Assembly: GCF_004364805.1 (NCBI RefSeq)
Contig: NZ_SOAP01000001.1
Span: forward strand, 1,860,001 to 1,924,000
Reading direction: 5' to 3'
From: Pelagimonas phthalicica
GTDB taxonomy: Bacteria > Pseudomonadota > Alphaproteobacteria > Rhodobacterales > Rhodobacteraceae
Length of the DNA stretch: 64,000 nt
This document shows, piece by piece, positions 38,201 through 46,905 of this stretch (its first letter is position 1; every line of letters starts with the position of its first letter). The translations under genes were made by a program, and so were the position numbers. The notes under the pieces are model-generated. The model was not told the origin of the DNA, ran no database searches, and was given only the letters and a program-made list of their open reading frames with translations.

Positions 38201-41200
38201 GACTTCGGCTCCTGCCAATTGTGGTGCAGGCGTGAGCGCGTCGGGAACCAGTTTGCTCCAGGTTGAAAATATCAGCATCGCCCCAAGCGCGGTCTGTACA
38301 ATCAGCTTTGACTTGCAAATGCCGTCATCTGTCACGGCGGGCACCTTTACAAATACCTCCAGTGCCTTGCTGCAAAACGGTTTGTCTATCGCAAATCCTG
38401 CAACCGATGACCTGACTGTTGAACCTGCGCCTTTGTTTAGTCAGGCGTTCTCGCCAGCGACGATACCGCAGGGTGCCGAAGCGCGCATCACCTTTACAAT
38501 CAACAACGCCGCCGCCGGAAACCCGGCAAGCGCGCTTGATTTCACCAATACCCTTCCGGCAGGGATGACAGTTGCCCCCGTTCCAAATGCGGCAAGCAGC
38601 TGTACTGGCGGCACATTGACGGCTGTCGCCAACACCAGCACCGTTTCCTATACCGGCGGCACCGTTCCGGCATCGTCGAGTTGTACCGTCGCCGTCAATG
38701 TTCGTGCGACCGGGACAGGGACATTGACCAACACATCGGGTGATCTGACCTCTTCCCTGGGTAACAGCGGAACTGCGTCGGCGAGCCTATCAGTGACGCC
38801 TGCACCGGTTCCGACCTTTACCAAGTCGTTCGGCCTGTCCAGCGTGTCCTTGAATGGTACGCGCACAGTGACCCTGACCATCGACAATACCGGGTCCTTC
38901 ATGGATGCCACCGGGGCCAGCTTTTCGGAAACCCACCCAGCTGGGCTGAGCACAGCTACTCCGGCAAATGCATCCTCCACCTGTACCGGAGGCACTCTGA
39001 CGGCCGCGAATGGCGGGTCGAGCATGTCGTTTACCGGTTTCACAATTCCGGCGCTGAGCGGATGTATCATCAGCTATGATGTACGCGCGACCACGGTCGG
39101 AGCCAAATCGACGACGACATCGGATCTGATCACATCTCTGGGCAATTCCGGCGCGGCGGCGGCCACGTTGAACGTGCCCTCGATCACCATCAACACGCCG
39201 TTTACCGCCGACAATATCATCAACGGGGCTGAGGCCGGCGCTGTGACGATCTCTGGCACCACCGGGTTGGTCGGTGATGGCCGCACGGTGAGCATCGCAA
39301 TTGGCGACGGGGCTTTGACTCTCCATACCTTTACGGCAACGGTCAGTTCCAACACATGGACAACAACCGAAGATCTAAGCGGTTTGGCCGATGGGTTGGC
39401 GAGCATTTCTGCCACTGTCACGGATGCCAATGGGTCTTTTGCGGGTCCGGCGACTAGCACATTCAACATTGATACGACGCCCCCCACTGGCCACTCCGTC
39501 AGCTTTGACGCGGCGATCTACAATGCTGCCAACCAAAGCGCGAGCAGCTTTACCTTTGCAGCTGCCGAGGTTGGGGCCGGATACGCCTATACGATTTCCT
39601 CGGATGGTGGCGGCACAAATGTGACCGGCACGGGAACCATCGCGACCGCAACGGATCAGATCACCGGGATTGATCTCTCAGGCCTTGGCGACGGTACGCT
39701 GACCCTGTCAGCTGTGTTGACCGACAGCTTGGGCAATTCCGCGCCCGCAGTGACCGATACGGCCACCAAAGACGTGGTTGCGCCGGTTCTGGCCTTTGAT
39801 TCACCGCTTGCTGGGGATGATCAGGTCAGCGGAGCTGAAGCGAGCACTGTCACCGTGTCCGGCACGGCAGCGGGGGCCGAGGATGGGCAGCTTGTGACCC
39901 TGTCGATCACCGATAGCGGCTCGGGGTCTTTGAGCCCAACGGCCAATGTCTCCGGCGGGATTTGGAGCGTCGTTGTTGATATGTCCAGCCTCGCCGATGG
40001 CACGATCAACATGACGGCGGATGTGTCGGATGTGGCCGGCAATGCCGCAACGCAGGCCACGGCGAGCTTGGCCAAGGATGCAACTGCTCCTGCGGGCCAC
40101 TCTGTCAGCTTTGACGCGGCGATCTATAACGCAGCCAACCAAAGCGCGGGCAGCTTTACCTTTGCAGCTGCCGAGGTCGGGGTCGGATACGCCTATACGA
40201 TTTCCTCGGATGGCGGCGGCACAAATGTGACCGGCACAGGGACCATCGCAACCGCAACAGATCAGATCACCGGGATCGATCTTTCCGGCCTGGGCGACGG
40301 CACGCTGACGCTTTCAGTGGTTCTGACCGACAGCTTGGGCAATTCCGCGCCCGCAGTGACCGATACGGCCACCAAAGACGTGGTTGCGCCGGTTCTGGCC
40401 TTTGATTCACCGCTTGCTGGGGATGATCAGGTCAGCGGAGCTGAAGCGAGCACTGTCACCGTGTCCGGCACGGCAGCGGGGGCCGAGGATGGGCAGCTTG
40501 TGACCCTGTCGATCACCGATAGCGGCTCGGGGTCTTTGAGCCCAACGGCCAATGTCTCTGGCGGGATTTGGAGCACTGTTGTTGATATGTCCGGCCTTGC
40601 CGATGGCACGATCAACATGACGGCAGACGTATCCGATGTGGCAGGCAACGCGGCGACGCAAGCGACGGCGAGCTTGGCCAAGGATGCCACGCAACCAACC
40701 GGTTTTGCGGCACCTTTCGATGCGGCGATTTACAACGCGTCGACACAAAGTGCAGCCAGCTTTACTTTCTCCGGTGCTGAGGTCGGCACGACCTACAACT
40801 TCACGATCTCCTCTGACGGAGGCGGCACGGATGTCACCGGCACTGGGGTTATCGCAACCGCGACCGACCAGATCACCGGGATTGATCTCTCTGGCTTGGG
40901 GGATGGCACGCTGACCCTGTCGGCGACCCTGACCGATGCCCTGGGCAATGTTGGGGCCGCAGTCACAGACACGGCAACCAAGGACGTGGCAGCGCCAACC
41001 ATCGCCTTTGACTCACCTCTTGTTGGTGACGATCAGGTCAGCGGGGCCGAGGCATCGACCGTGACCCTGTCCGGGACCACAACCGGCGCTGAGGATGGTC
41101 AGACTGTCACGTTGAGCGTGGCCGATAGCGGATCAACGGTTTTGACGCCGACAGCAACGGTTTCCGGTGGTGTCTGGAGCACTGTTGTTGACATGTCTGG

Positions 41201-44200
41201 CTTGGTAGATGGCACAATCACTTTGACAGCAGATGTCTCGGATGTGGCCGCCAATGCGGCCACGCAAGCAACCGCCAGCCTGTTCAAGGACACAACCGCC
41301 CCAACAGGGTTCGGCGCGACCTTTGACACAGCGATTTACAACGCGGCAAACGAAACGGCGGGCAGCTTTACCTTCTCGGGGGCAGAGATTGGGGCGACAT
41401 TTGCCTATACGATCTCGTCCGATGCCGGAGGTACGGATGTCACGGGCACAAGTACGATCGCAACCGCGACGGACCAGATCAGCGGTCTTGATCTCTCTGG
41501 TCTGAACGACGGGACCTTGACCCTGTCCGTGACATTGACTGACGCCTTAGGCAATGCCAGCGCAGCCGTGACGGATACCGCAACCAAGGATGCTGCGGTT
41601 CCCACGGTCAGCTTTGACTCACCGCTATCCACGGACGACCTTGTCAATAACGCCGAAGCAGGCGCGGTTACCCTTTCTGGGACAACCACAGATGTGGAAA
41701 ATGGCCAGACCGTCACCTTAGTGGTCACCGATTCCGCAACAGCCAGCCTGAACTTCAACCCGACCGTGACCGGCAATGTCTGGAGCGTAACGGTTGATCT
41801 GTCCGGCCTTGGTGATGGCACGCTTTCATTGACGGCGGATGTGTCTGACGTGGCAGGCAATGCCGCGCCACAGGCCACAGCCAGCTTGACCATGGACACA
41901 ACGGCACCAGCAGGATTCGGAGCCAGCTTTGATGCTTCGGTCATCAACGCAGCCAATGAGACCTCGGGCAGCTTTAGCTTTTCGGGGGCCGAAGTTGGGG
42001 CGACCTATGCCTTTACCATCTCGTCTGATGGCGGCGGTACGAATGTCACGGGCACAGGCACGATCGCAACTGCGACGGATCAGATCAGCGGCTTGGACCT
42101 GTCCGGGTTGGGGGATGGCGAGCTCAGACTTTCCGTTACGTTGACCGACAGCTTTGACAATGAAAGCACCCCGGCCACCGATACCGTCGACAAGGAAACC
42201 ACCGTACCAACAGTGGCCTTGGTTGCACCGACAACGCCGCAATCTGAGCCATTTGATGTCACAGTGACCTTTAGCGAAGCGGTCACCGGCCTTGCGACCG
42301 GCGGATTTACCATCTCGGGCGGCACAGCCACCACTCTGACCGGCAGCAATGCGGATTACGTTCTGACCGTGACGCCGGATCATGATGGTGAGATCACGAT
42401 TGTTCTGGATGCTGGCGCGGCCTCTGATGCCAGCGGCAACCCGAATGATGAAAGCAACGAAGTCTCTGTTACGGCCGATCTGACCGGTACGCCCGATCCG
42501 GCTGCCGCTGATGCAGATGGTGACGGTGTTGCTGACAGCAAAGAAAGCGCCACAGCGGACCGCGACGGTGACAGTATCCCGGACGCAGCGGATTATGATC
42601 CTACCGGTTATTTCTACTGCGAAGATGACGGGCGCATTCTGTCGGGTGGCGGTATCTCGGTATCCGGTCCGTCCGGATCCAACAGCTCGGTTGGCACATC
42701 CAACGACATCACCATTGTTCAGGACGGTTCATCTGGCTTCTACCAGTGGTTCGCCCTGCGGCCAGGTACCTATTCGGTAACGTATAGCTATCCGGCAACG
42801 GCGGGCATCCCGAGCACGACACGTCTGTCTTCGGGCACTCTGGACGTGACCAGCTTGTTGCCATCTGATCCGGCGGTTCTGGGCTCAACCGAGTTTGGCA
42901 GCACGGGTGAGTTGGCGGATGCCTCCTTGGCGGCCAACCCGACCTTCTACAGCAGCTTTGTGATCGAAGCGGGTGACCCGGATGTCTTGGCCAACAACAT
43001 CCCGTTGACCCAATGTGCCGAGAACCCGGTGATTGTCAGCGCAACTGATGACGGGGCCGAGGCCAATGGTGCCACAACGGATGCCATCGGCTTTACCATT
43101 GCTCAGGATCGCATTTCGGTGCTGGATACAGTTGTGTCCTACAGCATGAGCGGGACAGCGACTGATGGCACAGACTACACCGCCGCCAGTGGCACGCTGA
43201 CCATTCCGGCGGGTGACCTGACAGCAGCCGTCGATCTGGACGTCATCGAGGACGCGTTTGTTGAAGGCACCGAAACCGCTATTTTGACTCTGACGGCGGT
43301 GACATCGGGCGATGACGTGACCATACTCAGTACGGTTTCGGCGGATTTGTCTGGTACGGTCAACATCACTGACGATGACGTTGCTTCGATTGCGGTGACC
43401 AACCTGGATCTAACCGCCTCGGAAAACGGGGATGACAACGCCTCGATGAGCTTTGTCTTGCTGGGCCAGCCAACCGCAGATGTGACCTTGTCTTTCGCGG
43501 GGGATGCGCAATGTAGCGTATCGCCAGCAACGATCACCTTTACATCGGCGAATTTCGACACCGCGCAGGTGCTGACAATCAGCGCACGAGATGACGATGA
43601 CGTTGAGGGCACCCATAGCTGTCAGCCAACGGTCAGCGTTGCCTCTACGGACACACGCTTTGACGGGTTCGCTCTGTCATTGGCTGCTGTTACGGTCACG
43701 GATGATTTGGTCGACCAGATCCGCGATCCGCTGACCGAAATCCTCAAGGACGATCTTGAGGAAACGGTGCGTAGCCAGCAGCGTCAATTCAGCCGCATGG
43801 CCAAAGGGGCGCTTGGGCGTCTGCATGAAGGTCGCGAAGATCAGCAATGCGGAACAATTGCCAGCCCGGATGTGACCGGCAGCCTGACCATCACCGATCA
43901 AAGCGCCAATAGCGACGGTAAGTTTGGCTGGGAAACCTATAACTGCCAGACCTCGCGACGCGAGATCCTGGATGGCAGCTTCTCGCTGAATTGGACGCCG
44001 GATCAGGGGACGCAGGCCATTCTGCAATTCTCGCGTCAGACCGAGCGGTTCCTGTCGGATGATGCCATTCGCGGCTTCTTCTGGGGGGGCTATTTCAGCC
44101 AGAACAGTGTCGATGGCACCGCAGATGGATCGATCACCGGTTACGGTCTGAATGCCGGGATTTACGGCGCACAAGCGACTGGCAGCGGGTTGTTCGTCGA

Positions 44201-44831
44201 CTATTACGGCTCAGCTGCAGTTGGTCTGCACAGCTACGATCTGACCTTTGACTCGGCTTTGGGGGATATCGACGCTGAGGGGGATTATTCCTATGTCGCC
44301 CTGTTCGGTGGTGTCGCTCTAAGCGGTAAGCGCGATTATGACACCTACTCGATCAGCCCGCGTATCGGTCTGGATGTGGCTCAGGCTTGGGTCAGCGATG
44401 CCGATGTGACCGCGCGCCAGTTGGGTCAGACGGATACCGGCACCATTGACCTGCCAAACTTCAGCGGTGCCCGCATCTATGCTGAGGTCGAATTCTCGGG
44501 TCTGACATCGCAGAAGGGCGCGGACAGCATCGGGGCCATGATGACCGAGGTCAGCATCGCCCCGCGTCTGGCCTGTGAATACTCGTCCTATTCGAACGAT
44601 CAGGACTGTAGCGCAGGTATCAATCTGGCGGTCTCTTCCACTCAAAAGGACAAGGGTTTGTCCTATGAGTTCGAGATTGATTATGAGCGCATGGATGAGC
44701 TGAACCGCTTCTTCCTTAGCTTCTCGCGCGAGCGTCGCTTTGCCGATGATCGCGGGTCTGTCGTGACGCGCCTGTCCATGCCAGACACTGAGAGCCTGAC
44801 AGTGGAACACAAGGTTCAGGTGGACTTCTGA
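35205..44831 (+). CDS. Giant surface protein: DUF11/Ig-like repeats, Calx-beta, C-terminal barrel
   Basis: A 3,208-residue exported protein starting MICQLGRLFRAISVVSLPLI, with signal cleavage after about residue 27. Residues about 28-1320 are some ten beta-sandwich repeats of about 130 residues, mostly with a cysteine pair (SFTDDLDAF, CGGT and CTGGTL motifs), like DUF11. Residues about 1322-2330 are five 202-residue Ig-like double units. Then come a further Ig-like domain, a calcium motif DADGDGVADSKE near 2435, a Cna-B-like domain and Calx-beta repeats (about 2600-2840). The last about 370 residues look like an autotransporter-type beta-barrel, ending VEHKVQVDF with a terminal Phe. It is probably outer-membrane anchored and adhesive. 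I start at the ATG at 35205, which follows GGGGAC and gives a clean signal peptide, not the GTG at 35166. Confidence 0.85.
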   Translation: MICQLGRLFRAISVVSLPLIGTAAMAAPQLAVSVSPDPIIPGGVSELTFTISTTDAVPTESIAFTGNLPAGIVSVGIGSVQNGCAGSLAASVGASSFSLSGGQLGALGTCQIVVPVTSSTVGTHTISTSTLTSDQGSALAVSDTLEVAASNHSITKTLTPTTVHPGSVTRVTYDYTHTTGGLFNYFNLATTLPSGLVLADPANASQDCGGTLSATAGGSTVTLSLPSAAPTSCTVGFDVLAVDRGDYTLETTFTTFDSGTPSRTDFIRAALTVPTLPASSVGLSKSFGVSQAVTGEAVKLSFVLQNTTRSDAATNLTFTDDLDAFLTGAVATSLPSTPCGAGSAITGSSTLSLTGGNLAGGESCEFEVEVALPSGVAGNATYTNVTSNLTGSIGGGSFTSDPAIATLRVLGDGFQPVELSKSFTDDPVAPGGTVTIEYTLTNPNTSDAATSISFTDFPVTLTNITPATASACGGTHFLTSSGGATELQFTGGSVAANDSCSFSVTATVPAGTAPGLQAYPTSSISAVVNGASVEGPVASDILQVSGGANLSFTKEFLDDTVATGDQTQIRFTISSSEESPSTATGLAFTDDLDAFFTGTTFLSTPTNTCGGSASGTSTFSYTGGTIAPGDSCEIIANVTMGPTGTGTFTNTTSGLAGTAGGQATTAAAASDDITVFEGGVLQTSMEFGSDTYVLNSGDVETIRYTFDNSGGTSNYTNLILTHSLNPPTGVSATSFSHNGSCGASPSLSGTTFLIFVGVEVAAGDTCIIDVPLSITSTVEGSFTFTTSSPTVLVNSSTVVLPALSDTIEFISGGPTLAKQHLTDPVQAGDTTTVEYVVTNTLGEAIDTISFTDDLDAFLSGMVATGLPASACGGTLSGTSNLTFSGGSLAANDSCTITATVQVPSGATPDDYSGNTGALSAERVSDDLVLAGDAASSSLRVNEAVAVTFAKAFSPDIVGPSSTSTLTFTITNQSATSTLSNLRFSDDLSAVVSGLVSTGLTSAPANCGAGVSASGTSLLQVENISIAPSAVCTISFDLQMPSSVTAGTFTNTSSALLQNGLSIANPATDDLTVEPAPLFSQAFSPATIPQGAEARITFTINNAAAGNPASALDFTNTLPAGMTVAPVPNAASSCTGGTLTAVANTSTVSYTGGTVPASSSCTVAVNVRATGTGTLTNTSGDLTSSLGNSGTASASLSVTPAPVPTFTKSFGLSSVSLNGTRTVTLTIDNTGSFMDATGASFSETHPAGLSTATPANASSTCTGGTLTAANGGSSMSFTGFTIPALSGCIISYDVRATTVGAKSTTTSDLITSLGNSGAAAATLNVPSITINTPFTADNIINGAEAGAVTISGTTGLVGDGRTVSIAIGDGALTLHTFTATVSSNTWTTTEDLSGLADGLASISATVTDANGSFAGPATSTFNIDTTPPTGHSVSFDAAIYNAANQSASSFTFAAAEVGAGYAYTISSDGGGTNVTGTGTIATATDQITGIDLSGLGDGTLTLSAVLTDSLGNSAPAVTDTATKDVVAPVLAFDSPLAGDDQVSGAEASTVTVSGTAAGAEDGQLVTLSITDSGSGSLSPTANVSGGIWSVVVDMSSLADGTINMTADVSDVAGNAATQATASLAKDATAPAGHSVSFDAAIYNAANQSAGSFTFAAAEVGVGYAYTISSDGGGTNVTGTGTIATATDQITGIDLSGLGDGTLTLSVVLTDSLGNSAPAVTDTATKDVVAPVLAFDSPLAGDDQVSGAEASTVTVSGTAAGAEDGQLVTLSITDSGSGSLSPTANVSGGIWSTVVDMSGLADGTINMTADVSDVAGNAATQATASLAKDATQPTGFAAPFDAAIYNASTQSAASFTFSGAEVGTTYNFTISSDGGGTDVTGTGVIATATDQITGIDLSGLGDGTLTLSATLTDALGNVGAAVTDTATKDVAAPTIAFDSPLVGDDQVSGAEASTVTLSGTTTGAEDGQTVTLSVADSGSTVLTPTATVSGGVWSTVVDMSGLVDGTITLTADVSDVAANAATQATASLFKDTTAPTGFGATFDTAIYNAANETAGSFTFSGAEIGATFAYTISSDAGGTDVTGTSTIATATDQISGLDLSGLNDGTLTLSVTLTDALGNASAAVTDTATKDAAVPTVSFDSPLSTDDLVNNAEAGAVTLSGTTTDVENGQTVTLVVTDSATASLNFNPTVTGNVWSVTVDLSGLGDGTLSLTADVSDVAGNAAPQATASLTMDTTAPAGFGASFDASVINAANETSGSFSFSGAEVGATYAFTISSDGGGTNVTGTGTIATATDQISGLDLSGLGDGELRLSVTLTDSFDNESTPATDTVDKETTVPTVALVAPTTPQSEPFDVTVTFSEAVTGLATGGFTISGGTATTLTGSNADYVLTVTPDHDGEITIVLDAGAASDASGNPNDESNEVSVTADLTGTPDPAAADADGDGVADSKESATADRDGDSIPDAADYDPTGYFYCEDDGRILSGGGISVSGPSGSNSSVGTSNDITIVQDGSSGFYQWFALRPGTYSVTYSYPATAGIPSTTRLSSGTLDVTSLLPSDPAVLGSTEFGSTGELADASLAANPTFYSSFVIEAGDPDVLANNIPLTQCAENPVIVSATDDGAEANGATTDAIGFTIAQDRISVLDTVVSYSMSGTATDGTDYTAASGTLTIPAGDLTAAVDLDVIEDAFVEGTETAILTLTAVTSGDDVTILSTVSADLSGTVNITDDDVASIAVTNLDLTASENGDDNASMSFVLLGQPTADVTLSFAGDAQCSVSPATITFTSANFDTAQVLTISARDDDDVEGTHSCQPTVSVASTDTRFDGFALSLAAVTVTDDLVDQIRDPLTEILKDDLEETVRSQQRQFSRMAKGALGRLHEGREDQQCGTIASPDVTGSLTITDQSANSDGKFGWETYNCQTSRREILDGSFSLNWTPDQGTQAILQFSRQTERFLSDDAIRGFFWGGYFSQNSVDGTADGSITGYGLNAGIYGAQATGSGLFVDYYGSAAVGLHSYDLTFDSALGDIDAEGDYSYVALFGGVALSGKRDYDTYSISPRIGLDVAQAWVSDADVTARQLGQTDTGTIDLPNFSGARIYAEVEFSGLTSQKGADSIGAMMTEVSIAPRLACEYSSYSNDQDCSAGINLAVSSTQKDKGLSYEFEIDYERMDELNRFFLSFSRERRFADDRGSVVTRLSMPDTESLTVEHKVQVDF
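39181..42200 (+). repeat. Five tandem 606-bp coding repeats
   Basis: The anchor sequence (GGCCACTC or its GG-TT variants) recurs at 39489, 40095, 40701, 41307 and 41913, exactly 606 bp (202 codons) apart, and a preceding half-unit aligns from 39181. Each unit encodes two Ig-like sub-domains. Units 1 and 2 share about 236 bp identical from the CCGACAGCTTGGG region (39722 and 40328) to GGCCAATGTCT; later units are more diverged. Confidence 0.95.
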
Positions 44832-44845
44832 TCACAATGATGAAA

Positions 44846-44874
44846 AACGCCCCGGCATGTTCGGGGCGTTTTTT
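44846..44874. terminator. Bidirectional terminator between giant gene and gspM
   Basis: A perfect 9-bp stem AACGCCCCG/CGGGGCGTT with a 7-base loop, with T runs in both directions (TTTTTTG on plus, TTTTTCA on minus). It serves the giant gene and the gspM end of the type II secretion operon. Confidence 0.88.
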
Positions 44875-44879
44875 GTTAC

Positions 44880-45383
44880 CTACTGAGCGGGTGTTTGCAG
44901 TTCGATCCGAGCTGAAACCCGGCTGGGCGCATCCTTGGCCTGAAACTGGTAGCTCTTGATCGTGTAGCCCCATTCGGGATGCGACGACGTAAGCCAGGTC
45001 GCCAGACGGATGAAATCCACATCATCAAACCGCAACAGCACTCCGTTTTGCGTTTCTGCGCCCAGTTCCGTCAATGACGACCACAGTTTTGCACGTCTTA
45101 ACCCGTCTTCTAGCCCGCTCATTCCGACGGGTTCGTAGGTTTTTAGGGGCTCATCCGTGGTTTCGGTGGTCAATAAACTTGCTTCGGCGGACCGGTCAAG
45201 CACCCATTGATACAGCGCCATCGAGTCATCGACACTTTGCTCGGCAGCTTGGCGCTGTTCTTGCAAAGGCAAAAGAACCCCAACTGCCAGACCCGCAGGC
45301 AGGGCGACGCCAACCATTAACCCCAGCAGGATTTGCTCGCGTCGACTAAGCGTGGCGGCAAGGCTGGCCAATCGGGAAATCAT
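44880..45383 (-). CDS. gspM: Type II secretion protein GspM
   Basis: GspM is an inner-membrane assembly-platform component that partners GspL. The 167-residue product begins with a short cytoplasmic piece (SRREQILLGLMVGVALPAGL), one membrane helix near residues 18-40, then a periplasmic coiled and ferredoxin-like region typical of GspM. The start overlaps the gspL stop as ATGA. Sequence conservation in this family is low; the call combines topology, size and order. Confidence 0.8.
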   Translation of the reverse strand: MISRLASLAATLSRREQILLGLMVGVALPAGLAVGVLLPLQEQRQAAEQSVDDSMALYQWVLDRSAEASLLTTETTDEPLKTYEPVGMSGLEDGLRRAKLWSSLTELGAETQNGVLLRFDDVDFIRLATWLTSSHPEWGYTIKSYQFQAKDAPSRVSARIELQTPAQ

Positions 45384-46543
45384 TCGCCGCCCTCCGAAAT
45401 CTGAGGCACCACAGCGTAATCGGCACGAATGCCATCTCGGCTGGTTTCCGTCCGTGAATCGCGCAGCGTCACCGTATAACCCTCAGCCCGAATAGCCTCC
45501 GCCAGGGTGTCGACGGATGCAAAGTCAGACAGGATCGCCACAACCCGCATCCCGTCTTTTTCGTCATAGCGGACAAGCTCTGGTTTTGCCTGCGCGGCGT
45601 GCAAAATCTGCGCGATTTGAACGCCCATATCCAAGGGGTCGAGCGGTTTGGATGGGGCCTCTTCGCTTGCTTTCATCGCGCCCAACGCGCGCGTGACTTG
45701 CAGGCGCACATCCAGAACCGGCGCGCCTTTGGTAAAGGTCTCTTGAACCTCTGACGTGATCAGTTTCGCCAAATCGCGAGATTGCGATTGATTGCGTTGC
45801 AGGGCCAGCCATTCGCCGCCCGCCCAGACACCCGCCGCCAAGGATGCCGCCAACCCAGCCCAGACCCAGGGGCGGATCTGTTTTTCTACGCGGTCCTTGG
45901 CTGCGGCGGGATTGCTACGCAGGTCCAATTCCAATTCGCCATGGCCCAGTGTTTTGGGTGTTATTTGAAACCTGTCCAATTCATTTACATCAGCCACCAC
46001 CGGGATAGACGCATCAGCCGCCAAGGTGGAGACTTGCTCTGGCAGGTTGCCCATGGCCAGAATGGCCTTGGGTGCAGGCCCTTTCTCAATCGTCTGACGC
46101 ATAGCGGCAATTGCCAACAGGGTCAGTGCTGTCATCCCGTCATCCGGTCCAAAACGCAGGCTTAGACCGGGTTGCCCGTCAATCTCAACTGGTTGAACCA
46201 CCCATAGATCGGGGGCCGCGGGTAAAGACAAATAATCTGGCAAAACAGCGCGACTGGGGAGTTTTTGCAAATTGGCAAACCAGGCCTTATCCGCCGCGAA
46301 AACCGTATTCCAAGGGGCTTTCTTTTTCGGATCAAGGCCAGACACAAAAGGCCGCATGGCGATTTGATCTGGTTTCAAACCCAGCCTGTCCGACAATTGC
46401 CGCAACGCGACTTGCTCACGTGCCTGACCACGCAATCGCGGAGGCAAGTCCAACTGAACAAGGGGAACGTCGCTGCCCGAGACCAATGTCACCTGACGGT
46501 TTGTGGCCTCGGCTTCGCCCGCGCGAACAAACATTTGCGCCAT
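45380..46543 (-). CDS. gspL: Type II secretion protein GspL
   Basis: GspL links the cytoplasmic ATPase GspE to the inner-membrane platform. From the ATG at 46543 it has 387 residues: an actin-like cytoplasmic domain (VTLVSGSDVPLVQLDLPP onward), one membrane helix around WVWAGLAASLAAGVWAGGEW, and a periplasmic domain ending DYAVVPQISEGGE. The frame can be extended to a TTG at 46570, but the ATG is preferred. The gene is separated from gspK by the palindromic element copy 1, leaving about 95 bp of leader. Confidence 0.85.
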   Translation of the reverse strand: MAQMFVRAGEAEATNRQVTLVSGSDVPLVQLDLPPRLRGQAREQVALRQLSDRLGLKPDQIAMRPFVSGLDPKKKAPWNTVFAADKAWFANLQKLPSRAVLPDYLSLPAAPDLWVVQPVEIDGQPGLSLRFGPDDGMTALTLLAIAAMRQTIEKGPAPKAILAMGNLPEQVSTLAADASIPVVADVNELDRFQITPKTLGHGELELDLRSNPAAAKDRVEKQIRPWVWAGLAASLAAGVWAGGEWLALQRNQSQSRDLAKLITSEVQETFTKGAPVLDVRLQVTRALGAMKASEEAPSKPLDPLDMGVQIAQILHAAQAKPELVRYDEKDGMRVVAILSDFASVDTLAEAIRAEGYTVTLRDSRTETSRDGIRADYAVVPQISEGGE

Positions 46544-46638
46544 GTCTGGGTTTTGGGCGGAATGGCGCAAATCTGGTCTCCGGTCGTGGTGTAGCCTTGG
46601 GCAGAATGCCGATTGGGCGGTTTAAGTGCAATGGGTCG

Positions 46639-46905
46639 AGGGTCAGGCCCCATTACTTAACAATGCTCAGTTCACCAGATTTTGTTCCAGACCAGGCATA
46701 TGCCCGCAGGAATAGTGGTTCTATTTCAAGGGCATATAACGCAGGCTGGGACAAAATCCGGCGAACCCGCAGGGCATGGAGAAATACATGCTCTCAGCGG
46801 CTCGATTTTCTTGCCAAGGCAACCAGCCTTGTCTGCGAAATTCAAACCTCTGATAACACGTATTTTTCCATGCTGAGCATTGTGAAGTAATGGGTCCTGA
46901 CCCTA
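46639..46905. mobile_element. MITE-like palindromic element, copy 1
   Basis: A 267-bp non-coding element with terminal inverted repeats: left AGGGTCAGGCCCCATTACTT and right AGTAATGGGTCCTGACCCTA, extended by a CTCAG/CTGAG pair. Inside are nested inverted repeats: TTCACCAGATTTTG against CAAAATCCGGCGAA, GGAGAAATAC against GTATTTTTCC, and TGCCAAGGCA. It shares several identical blocks with copy 2 at 54592 in the same orientation, including about 60 bp around CAGGCATATGCCCGCAGG. The TAG stop of gspK is the last three bases of the element read on the minus strand. No transposase gene is present. Confidence 0.8.

Noticed and set aside
39181-42200. CRISPR-like or mobile repeat interpretation of the 606-bp units
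   Set aside because: Units are in frame, 202 codons each, and encode Ig-like domains; there are no spacers.
35502-44174. Many minus-strand open frames across the giant gene
   Set aside because: They alternate in frame, lack domain signals and mirror the repeated structure of the plus-strand gene.
46111-46890. Plus-strand open frame of 259 codons running over the element
   Set aside because: It is antisense to gspL for much of its length and crosses palindromic non-coding DNA; there is no domain support.
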